A model generated the notes under the pieces. It did no database searches, had not been told where the DNA came from, and saw only the letters and a program-made list of their open reading frames with translations. A stretch of 64,000 nucleotides of DNA, from the NCBI GenBank assembly GCA_003058525.1, contig QBVD01000040.1, forward strand, positions 78,279-142,278. The letters run 5' to 3'. Made by a program: the position numbers and the translations under genes. The stretch is from a gamma proteobacterium symbiont of Ctena orbiculata (lineage in GTDB: Bacteria; Pseudomonadota; Gammaproteobacteria; Chromatiales; Chromatiaceae). How positions within the stretch are numbered: the first letter of the stretch is position 1; the number at the start of each line of letters is the position of its first letter. Of the stretch, positions 26,779 to 35,952 are shown one piece after another.

Positions 26779-27714
26779 ATGAAGTTCGAAAAGACGCCGA
26801 CCACCATTGAGCAACAGCTCGACCAACTCTCAACCCGGGGCATGGAAATCCCCGATCCCGATACAACCCGCTTTTTTCTCACGCATATCGGCTACTATCG
26901 CCTTCGCGGTTATTGGATGCCCTTCGAGGCCGACCCATCATCCAATGGCGAACACCTATTCAAGCCGGGTACCACATTCGACCAGGTACTGAACCTCTAC
27001 ACCTTCGACCGGGAACTCCGGCTCATCATCATCGACGCGGTCGAGCGGATTGAGATCTCAGTTCGTAACCAATGGGTCGATGTACTCGCCCACGATGACG
27101 GCCCCCATGCCTATCTAAAGTCAGGTCTGTTCCAGGGCCATCGCCAATATGGCCGCAGTCTGGCAGAAATCGCCAGCGAGTTTGAGCGAAGTAAAGAGCG
27201 CTACATACGCCACTATAAAAAGAAATACAAAGAGCCTGACCTGCCACCCATCTGGGCCATCGTGGGTATCATGACACTCGGTCAGTTCTCCCATTGGCTA
27301 TCCAATCTGAAGCACATATCTACCAAGGCAAAAATCGCCAAAATCTATGGCTTGGACGAGAGTGTACTGATCTCATTTCTACACCACCTCACCGTGATAA
27401 GAAACATCTGCGCCCATCATGGACGCCTGTGGAACAGTGAATTGACAGTGACCATGCAACTACCACGCACCAAACCGCAAATACTGACCGGGTGTTTCGA
27501 TTACGGGCCAGACCCGAATCAGGCACCACGTCGACTCTATAACACACTGGTCATGCTGGCCTATCTGATGGATCTGATCAGCCCCGGCAACAAATGGAAG
27601 CACCGCCTTAAAGCCTTGATCGAGCACCATGGCATCATGACCCGACAGATGGGTTTTCCCGAAGATTTTGCCAAACGATCGATCTGGGCGGCTGTGTGGC
27701 AGGAGAGCACATGA
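26779..27714 (+). CDS. Abi_2 (AbiD/AbiF-like) HEPN-domain abortive infection protein
   Basis: 311 residues from the ATG at 26779 (a TTG 45 bp upstream would lie inside the RNA hairpin). Family hallmarks: HIGYYRLRGYWMPFE at about 36-50, YTFDRELRLIIIDAVERIEISVRN at 74-97, LPPIWAIVGIMTLGQFSHWLSNL near 155-177, and the HEPN R-x4-H motif RNICAHHGRLWNS with Arg208 and His213. HEPN proteins of this kind act as RNases that stop growth upon phage infection; targets of this one are unknown. It sits between hsdM and hsdS, in the same direction, with its own promoter and hairpin. The next frame overlaps its stop (ATGA). Confidence 0.85.
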   Translation: MKFEKTPTTIEQQLDQLSTRGMEIPDPDTTRFFLTHIGYYRLRGYWMPFEADPSSNGEHLFKPGTTFDQVLNLYTFDRELRLIIIDAVERIEISVRNQWVDVLAHDDGPHAYLKSGLFQGHRQYGRSLAEIASEFERSKERYIRHYKKKYKEPDLPPIWAIVGIMTLGQFSHWLSNLKHISTKAKIAKIYGLDESVLISFLHHLTVIRNICAHHGRLWNSELTVTMQLPRTKPQILTGCFDYGPDPNQAPRRLYNTLVMLAYLMDLISPGNKWKHRLKALIEHHGIMTRQMGFPEDFAKRSIWAAVWQEST

Positions 27715-27872
27715 ACGACAAACAGACCAAGGAATATTTAGGGTGGACAACCACAGCGCATCCCCCATCAAGTAACACTGAAATCGGTGGATGCATTACG
27801 CTTACTCACTCTAGGCTCCTGAAGCAGATAGAGCTGGAGATTATGATGCTTTCAGGTGAGGTAACGGCGTGA
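27711..27872 (+). pseudogene. Remnant of an hsdM 3' end (53-codon frame)
   Basis: The open frame begins at an ATGA overlap with the Abi gene, but its first half resembles nothing. Its last 18 codons read LLKQIELEIMMLSGEVTA, closely matching the C-terminus of the intact HsdM upstream (ELKQVEQEIMALLGEVTT); the DNA is also alignable but has diverged at many third positions. It therefore looks like the tail of a second, diverged hsdM allele left behind when the locus was rearranged. Whether the small protein is made is unknown. The following nuclease-like gene starts within the last codons (GTGA), as it would behind an intact hsdM. Confidence 0.7.
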
Positions 27873-28420
27873 GACTGGAGAAGACCGACTTTTATGAATG
27901 GGCCTTTGGAAACACCCTCGACAATACAACCCGAGCCATAATAGCGGAGTATCTTGTGCACCGCGCTGTTGGCGGTGTTGACAGGCATCGTCTTAATTGG
28001 AATGCCTTCGATATTGAAACACCTGAAGGGTTCACCATCGAGGTCAAGGCGGCAGGCTTGATTCAGTCCTGGGCTACTGAAAAACAATGCGTACCAGAAT
28101 TCGATATTTCAATTAAAAATAAGCTCTGGCTGGCCAGGGAGAATCGCTATATTCCGATGACTACACGCTATTCCGATATTTGGGTATTTGCCTTCCATGA
28201 AGAAACGGACCGTAATCTTGCTGAACCCCTCGACACATCACAGTGGCGATTTCTTGTTACGACCTCCAAATGGTTGGAGCAAAATTTCGGGGATCAGAAT
28301 AAGGTTCGCTTATCAGTCCTAATCAAGCACGGTTTGACTACTGTCCCCTATGATAGATTGAGAATGAATCTGTTAGACAAGGCCAAGACAATCAGTAAGA
28401 GTGTGATACCAGTGGGATAA
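27869..28420 (+). CDS. Putative PD-(D/E)XK-type nuclease in a type I R-M locus
   Basis: 183 residues; the GTG start overlaps the hsdM-tail remnant by four bases. I do not recognise a named family. The central segment WNAFDIETPEGFTIEVKAAG has the spacing of a PD-(D/E)XK active site (Asp, then Glu-x-Lys on the next strand), and IAEYLVHRAVGG before it reads like the helix carrying the accessory acid. The C-terminal half contains SDIWVFAFHEETDRN and QWRFLVTTSKWLEQ. The position between hsdM and hsdS suggests an accessory nuclease. The nuclease call is inferred from motif and context only. Confidence 0.6.
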   Translation: MRLEKTDFYEWAFGNTLDNTTRAIIAEYLVHRAVGGVDRHRLNWNAFDIETPEGFTIEVKAAGLIQSWATEKQCVPEFDISIKNKLWLARENRYIPMTTRYSDIWVFAFHEETDRNLAEPLDTSQWRFLVTTSKWLEQNFGDQNKVRLSVLIKHGLTTVPYDRLRMNLLDKAKTISKSVIPVG

Positions 28421-28433
28421 CACGGATTAGATT

Positions 28434-29336
28434 ATGAGTGACATAAAACTCTTCCGCATGGTTGGAAAACAGGCTGAGGAGATCCCGGGCACTGCCGTGG
28501 CACTGGAGAAGTCCCTCCAGACCCAGATGGAACAGAACCTGGAGACCCTGCTGGGCATCCGCTTCCTCGCCAGCGAATACAGCACCGGCCCCAAGCATGG
28601 CGGACGCACCGACACCCTGGGGCTGGATGAGAACGGCAACCCGGTCATCATCGAGTACAAGCGCACCACCAACGAGAACGTCATCAACCAGGGGCTCTAC
28701 TATCTCGACTGGCTGCTCGACCACAGGGCGGAGTTCGAGCTGATGGTAATGAAACAACTGGGGCAGGAGGCGGCCGACGCCATCGACTGGTCCGCACCGC
28801 GTCTGTTGTGCATTGCAGGTGGCTACACCCGATACGACGAGCACGCCGTGCAGCAGATCAACCGCAATATCGAGCTGATGCGTTACCGTCGTTTTGGTGA
28901 GGAGTTGCTTCTGCTGGAGCTTGTAAATGCCATCAGTGCTGCACCTACTGTAATCACCGAGGGTGGGACAACCACACTGACTAAAACCGTCAGCCAGACT
29001 GTCGAGGAACTGACAGGATCGCTTGCCGATCTATATGAAGAGTTGCGCGCTTACCTGCTGGCACTTGGCGACGATGTTCAGGTGAAGACCCTCAAGCACT
29101 ATGTCGCCTTCAAGCGCATCAAGAACTTCACTTGCCTGGAACCCCATCCTAACAAAGGCTGTATCACCTGCTATATCAAGGTGAATCCGGATAGCATCAC
29201 CCTGGAAAAGGGCTTTACCCGTGATGTGCGCAATATAGGCCACTATGGCACTGGGGATCTTGAAATCAAAATTCACAACAATGATGAGTTGGAGAAGGCT
29301 AAGACGCTCTTCCTCAATAGCTACGAATCGGCGTAG
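28434..29336 (+). CDS. Nuclease-like protein with C-terminal DUF5655 domain
   Basis: 300 residues. The N-terminal half resembles the NucS/RecB-like nuclease fold: LASEYSTGPKHGGRTDTLGLDENGNPVIIEYKR gives the Gly-Arg-x-Asp and Glu-x-Lys residues near positions 60 and 80, followed by NENVINQGLYYLDWLLDH with a motif-like Gln. The C-terminal part (from about residue 195: LADLYEELRAYLLALGDDVQVKTLKHYVAFKRIKNFTCLEPHPNKG) matches the DUF5655 pattern. Such proteins often neighbour type I R-M genes, but their role is not established. It starts 13 bp after the previous gene and ends 10 bp before hsdS. Confidence 0.75.
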   Translation: MSDIKLFRMVGKQAEEIPGTAVALEKSLQTQMEQNLETLLGIRFLASEYSTGPKHGGRTDTLGLDENGNPVIIEYKRTTNENVINQGLYYLDWLLDHRAEFELMVMKQLGQEAADAIDWSAPRLLCIAGGYTRYDEHAVQQINRNIELMRYRRFGEELLLLELVNAISAAPTVITEGGTTTLTKTVSQTVEELTGSLADLYEELRAYLLALGDDVQVKTLKHYVAFKRIKNFTCLEPHPNKGCITCYIKVNPDSITLEKGFTRDVRNIGHYGTGDLEIKIHNNDELEKAKTLFLNSYESA

Positions 29337-29346
29337 GAAAGTGAAG

Positions 29347-30687
29347 ATGGAATACAAACGCTATCCAAAATATAAAGAATCCGACGTAGCGTGGTTGGGT
29401 GAAGTACCCGAGCATTGGATGGTTCGTCGACTAAAATGGGTAGCGAAGTGCCGAAATAGCAATGTCGATAAGAAGAGCGTGGAAGGTCAAAAACCTGTAG
29501 AGCTATGCAATTATACGGACGTCTATTACAACGAACGAATTAGCAACAATATAAGTTTTATGGTTGCAACCGCAAGTGATGAGGATATTGTTAGATTTTC
29601 CCTCCGTGCCGGTGACACCATAATTACAAAGGATTCCGAAACACCGGATGATATTGGCATCCCCGCCCTAGTAGATGAATCGGCGGAGGGCGTTATTTGT
29701 GGCTATCATCTAACACTCATTCGACCTCTCTCAATAGCAGATGGGGCATATATTTTCAGGGTTGTCGAATCCAGCGTGTCCGCAGCGCAATTCTATTTAG
29801 GGGCGTCTGGTGTAACACGATACGGGCTATCTAAGGGCACAATTGACGGATTGGTGATCAATGTACCTCCGCTAGAAGAGCAACAGAAAATCGCCACATT
29901 CCTCGACCGCGAAACCACCCGCATCGACGCGCTGATCAAGAAGAAGCAGCGCCTGATCGAGCTGCTCAAGGAGAAGCGGCAGGCGGTGATTACCCAGGCG
30001 GTGACCAAGGGCCTCGATCCTAATGTGCCGATGAAGGACTCCGGCGTTGAGTGGTTGGGGGAGGTGCCGGAGCATTGGTCATTCTGCAGAATGAAGGATG
30101 TATGCAGTAGCATAATTGATTGCAAGAACCGAACACCACCACAGGTTGACGACAGCAAGTACTTTGTTGTTAGAACAACTTGTGTAAAGAATGGAAAGTT
30201 TAGCACTGATGGTGGGTATTTTACGGACCACAAATCATTTATTGAGTGGACGCAAAGGGGGACACCAAGGGCTGGAGATATCCTCATTACAAGAGAAGCT
30301 CCCATGGGGGAAGTTTGTCTTGCGCCCGAGAATATACCGTTTTGCCTTGGCCAGAGGATGATGCTGTATAGGCCTGCGCAAGAACTTTTAGATCAAAATT
30401 TTGCACTGTACGCATTACAGGGACCACTGGTTCAAGATTTTATTTCAATGAAATCTCAGGGTAGCACCGTAGGGCACTTGAGAGTTCCTGACGTTTATAA
30501 CATGCCGATATTGGTTCCACCAATCGATGAGCAAAAGGAAATTATGAAATATGTTGAAAAACGGGATAAGTCTCTAACCACTCTGTTAAAGAAGGTTAAG
30601 GTGAGCCTTGAATTGCTTATAGAACACCGCTCCGCCCTAATCACAGCCGCCGTCACCGGCCAAATCGACGTCCGAAACATCGCCTAA
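29347..30687 (+). CDS. hsdS: Type I restriction-modification specificity subunit
   Basis: 446 residues with two target-recognition domains. Each half opens with a conserved DSGVEWLGEVPEHW-type block (ESDVAWLGEVPEHWMVRRL at the start and its repeat near residue 235) and ends in a coiled spacer (QQKIATFLDRETTRIDALIKKKQRLIELLKEKRQAVITQAVTKG in the first half, KEIMKYVEKRDKSLTTLLKK in the second). The recognition domains themselves are AT-richer than the spacers, typical of exchangeable parts. The chosen ATG has AGGAAAG five bases upstream. HsdS determines the sequence methylated by HsdM. Confidence 0.93.
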   Translation: MEYKRYPKYKESDVAWLGEVPEHWMVRRLKWVAKCRNSNVDKKSVEGQKPVELCNYTDVYYNERISNNISFMVATASDEDIVRFSLRAGDTIITKDSETPDDIGIPALVDESAEGVICGYHLTLIRPLSIADGAYIFRVVESSVSAAQFYLGASGVTRYGLSKGTIDGLVINVPPLEEQQKIATFLDRETTRIDALIKKKQRLIELLKEKRQAVITQAVTKGLDPNVPMKDSGVEWLGEVPEHWSFCRMKDVCSSIIDCKNRTPPQVDDSKYFVVRTTCVKNGKFSTDGGYFTDHKSFIEWTQRGTPRAGDILITREAPMGEVCLAPENIPFCLGQRMMLYRPAQELLDQNFALYALQGPLVQDFISMKSQGSTVGHLRVPDVYNMPILVPPIDEQKEIMKYVEKRDKSLTTLLKKVKVSLELLIEHRSALITAAVTGQIDVRNIA

Positions 30688-30698
30688 AGGAACCCGAC

Positions 30699-33600
30699 AT
30701 GGACGCCCACAAGGAATACCACTTCGAAGACTTCATCGTTGACTACCTGGGCAACCACGGCTGGCTGGTGGGCGAAGCCGACCGCTACGACCGTCCACGG
30801 GCGCTCTACGCCGAAGATGTCATCGGCTATCTGCAATCGTCCCAACCGGAGGACTGGACCAAGCTGGAGAAACTCAACGGCGCAGCAACCGAGAAAATCG
30901 TCCTCGACCGATTGGTGAAGGCCCTGGAAACCCAAGGCACCCTGGAGGTGATTCGTCGCGGTATCAATGTCGCCGGTAGCGGCAAGCTGATCCTCTGCCA
31001 ATCCCTGCCGGAGGACGAGCGCAACGAGCGGGTGATCGACCGCTACCGCAAGAACCGCCTGCGGGTGGTGCGACAGCTCAAGTATGCGCCGGACCGGGAG
31101 TGGGCCTTGGATCTGGCCTTTTTCATCAACGGCATCCCGGTGGCCACGGCGGAGCTGAAGTCGGACTTTACCCAGTCGGTGAAATCGGCCATCCATTAAT
31201 ACCGCGCCGACCGCCAGCCCAAGGACAAGCAGACCGGGCTGACCTTTCCCCTGCTCACCTTCAAGCGCGGGGCCCTGGTCCACTTCGCCGTCTCCACCTC
31301 CGAGATCTTCATGACCACCCGGCTCTCGGGGGCCAAGACCTTCTTCCTGCCCTTCAACCAGGGTGACGACGGCAGGCCGGGTAATCCGCCCGCCCAGGAT
31401 GATAGGTATTCGGTGGCCTACTGGTGGGAGCAGATCCTGGCGCCGGACAACTGGCTGCGCATCCTCCACCGCTTCATGCTTTTGGAGCGCAAGGAGAAGC
31501 AGCACGCCGATGGCCGCTCCTACTGGGCGGAGACCATGATCTTTCCCCGCTACCATCAGTGGGAGTCGGTGACCGACCTGATCGGTACGGTACGTGAAGA
31601 GGGACCGGGACAGCGCTACCTGATCCAGCACAGCGCCGGTTCCGGCAAGACCAACTCCATCTCCTGGACCTGCCATGAGTTGATCCGGCTGCGCCGGCCT
31701 GAGGGGGAGAAGTATTTCGACACGGTCATTGTCATCACCGACCGCACGGTGCTCGACGCCCAGCTGCAGGACGCCATCCAGCAGATCGACCACCAGACCG
31801 GCGTGGTCAAGGCCATCGACCGGGAGACCAGCCCCCTGCCCAAGAGCCAGCAGCTGGCCGAGGCCCTGTTGAGCAACACCCCCATCGTGGTGGTGACCCT
31901 GCAGACCTTCCCCTACGCCATGGAGGCGATTCTCGCCGAGACCTCACTGAAGGACCGCAGCTTCGCGGTCATCATCGACGAGGCCCATACCTCCCAGACA
32001 GGCGCATCGGCCAGCAAGCTGCGGGCGGTGCTGGCCCTGGACAAGGAGGAGGAGATGGCGAGCATGACCGCCGAGGAGATCCTGGAGCGGCTGCAGGCGG
32101 TACGCAAGTTTCCCCCCAACGTCTCCTATTTAGCCTTTACCGCCACCCCCAAGCACTCAACCCTGACCCTGTTCGGCCGGCCGGCTGACCCATCACAGCC
32201 GGAGAGTAAGGACAATCCCCCCAAGCCTTTCCATATCTACACCATGCAGCAGGCGATTGAGGAGGGTTTTATCCTCGATGTTTTACAGAACTACACCGCC
32301 TACAAGACTGCCTTCCGCCTGGGCCAGGCAGTGGAGGACGACGAGCGGGTGGACAGCAAGCAGGCCAAACGTTCCCTGACCCGCTGGTTGAGCCTGCATC
32401 CTACCAACGTTACGCAGAAGGTGGAGTTCATCATCGAACACTTTCGCACCATTGTGGCCCATCTGCTCAACGGTCAGGCCAAGGCGATGGTGGTCACCTC
32501 CTCCCGCGCATCGGCGGTGAAATACAAGCTCGCCTTCGACCGTTATATGAAAGATCACAGTATTGAAGGCATCCATGCCCTGGTCGCCTTTTCAGGCAAG
32601 GTGCCCGGCGCCGATGTAGACCCGACACTGGAGGGCGAGGAGTTCGACGAGAACAACCTCAACCCCGATGTAAAGGGACAGGATCTGCGCAAGGTGTTCG
32701 ACACCCAACAGTATCGGGTGATGCTGGTGGCCAACAAGTTCCAGACCGGTTTCGACCAACCCAAGCTGGTGGCCATGTACCTGGACAAGAAGATCTCCGG
32801 GGTCGATGCGGTGCAGACCCTTTCTCGCCTCAACCGAACCTATGCGGGCAAGGACCGCACCTACGTCATCGATTTCGTCAACGAGCCTCAGGAGATCCTC
32901 GATGCATTCCGCCTCTTCTACCGGGATGCCCGCATTGAAGATGTCCAGGACCCCAACATCGTCTATGACATCAAGGAGCATCTGAACCAGATGTTCATCT
33001 ACCGCCCCGAAGAGATTCGCCAGTTCGGCGAAGAGGTGACTCGACAGGAGCCACGCCAGGCAAAGCTGATGTCGATCACCGACCCGGCCACGGAGCGCTT
33101 CAACTCGCGCCTCAAATCCCTCAACGAAGCAATCGAGCGCTGGGAAAGCGAATTTCAACGCTGCCATGATGCAGGAGATGAGCAAGGCAAACAGCAGGCA
33201 GACCTTAACCGCGCCGAACAGGCCAAAGAGCGCGACAGCCTGCTCAAGTTCAAGGAGGGACTCACCAAATTCGTGCGCATGTACGAGTATATCTCCCAGC
33301 TCATCGAGTTCAGCGACCCCGACCTGGAGGCCTTCGCCGGCTATGCCCGCCTGCTGCGCAATAGACTAAAAGGCATCAATCCCGAGGAGATCGACCTCAA
33401 GGGTCTACAGATGACCCATTTCGGAATTAAAACCAAGGGTCAACTGCAAGGCATCAGTGAAGAAACCAGCGAATATAAGACACTGCGGCCGGCAACCGGC
33501 GTCGGTACCGCCGAGGGTCGTGACAGGGAACGCGCTTTCCTTTCTGAACTGATCGAGAAACTGAACGACCTGTTCGGCGAAGGTATCACCGAGGACGACA

Positions 33601-33866
33601 AAGTAATGTTTGCGGTCCACATCAGCGAGAAACTCCGCATAAACGAAACCGTGATGGCCCAGGTGCAGAACAATACCAAGGAGCAGGCACTCAAGGCTGA
33701 TCTGCCGGATGCTGCAATCGAGGCCATCGTTGAAGCTATGACCTCCCACGAGAAGATGGCCACCCGACTGCTGTCTGATGAGGGTGCAAGAGGAATTTTT
33801 TTAGGACTTCTCTATGAGATTTTGAAGCGTTCTGATTTCTCAGGACCTGCACTAAATGACAAGTGA
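30699..33866 (+). pseudogene. hsdR: Type I restriction endonuclease subunit interrupted by one in-frame stop
   Basis: A single reading frame from 30699 to 33866 (1,056 codons) is broken only by TAA at 31197-31199. The first 166 codons hold the nuclease domain with Asp138 and Glu152-x-Lys154 (VATAELKSDF). After the stop the same frame resumes with YRADRQPKDKQTGLTFPLLT, then the motor domain with HSAGSGKTNS (311-320) and DEAH (427-430), plus QTGFDQPKLVAMYLDKKI and the helical C-terminus. The family usually reads Gln or similar before YRADR, so a CAA-to-TAA change is the simplest explanation. Re-initiation at the ATG 31311 would give an 851-residue motor lacking nuclease. Loss of restriction, stop readthrough or a sequencing error remain possible. 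Confidence 0.88.
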
Positions 33867-33965
33867 CTCCTCATCACCAACGGTAAACAGCTCACCTGTC
33901 TTCTTGTTGATATAGGCAGTCATCTCATCACTAAAGAGATCCATTTCGTCAACAACGGCCTGCAA
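33852..33965 (-). pseudogene. Remnant of a UPF0158-like gene
   Basis: A 37-codon minus-strand frame reads LQAVVDEMDLFSDEMTAYIN followed by KKTGELFTVGDEESLVI, resembling the start of UPF0158 family proteins (VVDAIE...MTYYLNRKTGEI). It has no proper start, is preceded by a stop, and its distal end runs out inside the end of hsdR. It is probably a leftover of the gene that stood here before the island joined. Short match, so confidence is limited. Confidence 0.4.
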
Positions 33966-34001
33966 TAAAAAACCGGTTTCATATCAGCACCCCATTCACT
34001 A

Positions 34002-35756
34002 TCAAAACTTATCCAGAAGCTTCATGAAATTTCGCTTGCGTTTGTACTCAGTGCGCACAGTATTGAGATACTGTTGAAATGCTGCTCGCTCACCCAACCT
34101 CCCCATTAACTTTTCAACCCTGCTCAGCAAACCTGCCGCCTCCGCATAGGCTTCATTGTTGGTCTGCTCAACGATAGGCCCTATCTGTTTCCGGTAGACA
34201 GCTATCGCATCCCGAGGGTGTTCTTTTTCACGCAGTCCTGCTAACTTGAGCCAGAGTCTATCACTGCACCCACCTGCTTGAGCCTCACGCCAGGCCGCTT
34301 CGATATCCTTCTCCCACAGGAAGATTTCCACCAAATCGGAGAACCCCCGCTGATAAGCAAGATTCCAGCGGCTGCGAGTGGTTTTCTTCGCTTCCTTTTC
34401 GATGGCTGTGCGCAGAAATTTCAGTGCACGATCGCGCCATTCCGGCCAGGTCTTGTTACGATCCGCATGCTTTTTTAGTTTCTGGTAGCTTGTCAGGCCA
34501 GTCTGTCGTTCAAACTGAGACCAGATTAGAGCCATGGCTTCTTCATGACGTTTTCGCCGATGATATAGCTCGGCCAGCAAATCCTGTAACCGGCTATCCG
34601 ACTCCTTTCCGAAGATCTGGATCCCTTTCTCCGCCCACTCCAGTGCTTTGGCTCCCTGACGTGCCTTGCGATAGATCTCCGCGATCTCCAGATAACTATA
34701 ACTGGATGAGAGATCCCGCTGTTTGATTGTAACTAAGCCCTCTACATCTCCGCTTTGTTCAGCCAGGCTCTCCATGATATGAGTGATGCGAAAGCGTTTA
34801 CCGTAGCGGTTACGATCCTCCTCACCCGGCTTCAATGGCTTAACTCTGGCCCATTCGGCCTCGGCCAGTTCGCGGTAACGTTGCACACCCCTTCTGCCCA
34901 GTACGCGTGAATAGGTTTTTACGGCACCGTAGAACGTATCCCATTCTCCATTCAGCTCCCATTCAAACAAACGCTCCGCCAGCGCCTCCGGATCCGGCTT
35001 TGCCTTACGGCAGGCAGCCAGGTGCATCTCCTGCAAGCGGTCGAGCAACATGCTCATATAACCATCGGAGTCGTCTACCTGTTCAATAGCTTTCTCCACA
35101 CCGGAAAGCGCATATTCGCTGAGTTCGATCACCGCTTTGGTGTGGCCCTGGTCGAGCAGTTCAGCGATTGCATCGATGGCCGAATCCACACCCCGCCAGT
35201 AGTCATACATCTGGTAATAATCGATAAATCCGCCACCACCAATTGCCTGATCGATCACCTTTCTGTAAGTTGTAAGGTTCACACCTTTGGCCGCGGCAGC
35301 CTTCAGCATCAGCTGGCTGTGCAGCTGCTCATCTTCACCGGATGCGTCCAGCAGCATATCCACCAAGGCAGCCTTCTTTTGCAGCAACAACCAAGCACGT
35401 ACCTCTTTCAGGGTCAATCCAGCTTCACTCTTTTTTCGTTTCTTACGCTTGCCAGTATTGGCTTTATCGGCTGGCGCCTGCCTCTCCAGCCAAGCAAGCG
35501 CGGTAGCCACACAGTGTTTACAAAAGTCGCCTCGCAGGCCGACCGGACAATTACACGCATACTCAATGGTATCGTCCTCCTCCCACAGAGTGACACGGTA
35601 GTTGTGAGCACCCCTCACGGAAGCGCTGATCCTGCCGTTGCGCTCTTGCAGGGCGCTGACAAGACCTTCCTCAAAATAGGCTTGGCCACGTTCGAAAGAA
35701 CGCCCTCCGGCCCATTGGCGAATACGTCTGTCTGTTAAGTGATCTGATAATGCCAT
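34002..35756 (-). CDS. SWIM zinc-finger domain protein
   Basis: 584 residues from ATG 35756; a GTG at 35786 would add ten residues. The N-terminus (LTDRRIRQWAGGRSFERGQAYFEEGLV) and the SWIM motif CNCPVGLRGDFCKHC (C-x-C-x8-C-x-H type) near residue 70 are clear. A Lys/Arg-rich linker (TGKRKKRKKSEAG) follows, then a long helical, TPR-like region up to the C-terminus. SWIM domains bind zinc and mediate DNA or protein contacts. These two-part proteins are often near helicase genes, but here none is adjacent apart from hsdR. The function is unknown. Confidence 0.85.
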   Translation of the reverse strand: MALSDHLTDRRIRQWAGGRSFERGQAYFEEGLVSALQERNGRISASVRGAHNYRVTLWEEDDTIEYACNCPVGLRGDFCKHCVATALAWLERQAPADKANTGKRKKRKKSEAGLTLKEVRAWLLLQKKAALVDMLLDASGEDEQLHSQLMLKAAAAKGVNLTTYRKVIDQAIGGGGFIDYYQMYDYWRGVDSAIDAIAELLDQGHTKAVIELSEYALSGVEKAIEQVDDSDGYMSMLLDRLQEMHLAACRKAKPDPEALAERLFEWELNGEWDTFYGAVKTYSRVLGRRGVQRYRELAEAEWARVKPLKPGEEDRNRYGKRFRITHIMESLAEQSGDVEGLVTIKQRDLSSSYSYLEIAEIYRKARQGAKALEWAEKGIQIFGKESDSRLQDLLAELYHRRKRHEEAMALIWSQFERQTGLTSYQKLKKHADRNKTWPEWRDRALKFLRTAIEKEAKKTTRSRWNLAYQRGFSDLVEIFLWEKDIEAAWREAQAGGCSDRLWLKLAGLREKEHPRDAIAVYRKQIGPIVEQTNNEAYAEAAGLLSRVEKLMGRLGERAAFQQYLNTVRTEYKRKRNFMKLLDKF

Positions 35757-35952
35757 GATATCCAGTACAGGCACCTGGCCTGTCACAACAAATGATTAGA
35801 GTATGGAATCAGCCCCTTCAGGAAGGCGCAAACCCATTCTTCCAGAGTAACCTATTATTTTTCACACTAGCAACGTAATCAAGGGTGATCAGGCGTTAAT
35901 CATTATCACGCTATGTAATTGTTATTCTATAAGCCCTTTAAACAGAAACGCA

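Noticed and set aside
30684..31793. 369-codon minus-strand open frame across the hsdR stop
   Set aside because: Antisense to hsdR with low-complexity Gly/Leu/Gln sequence; no start signal or family features.
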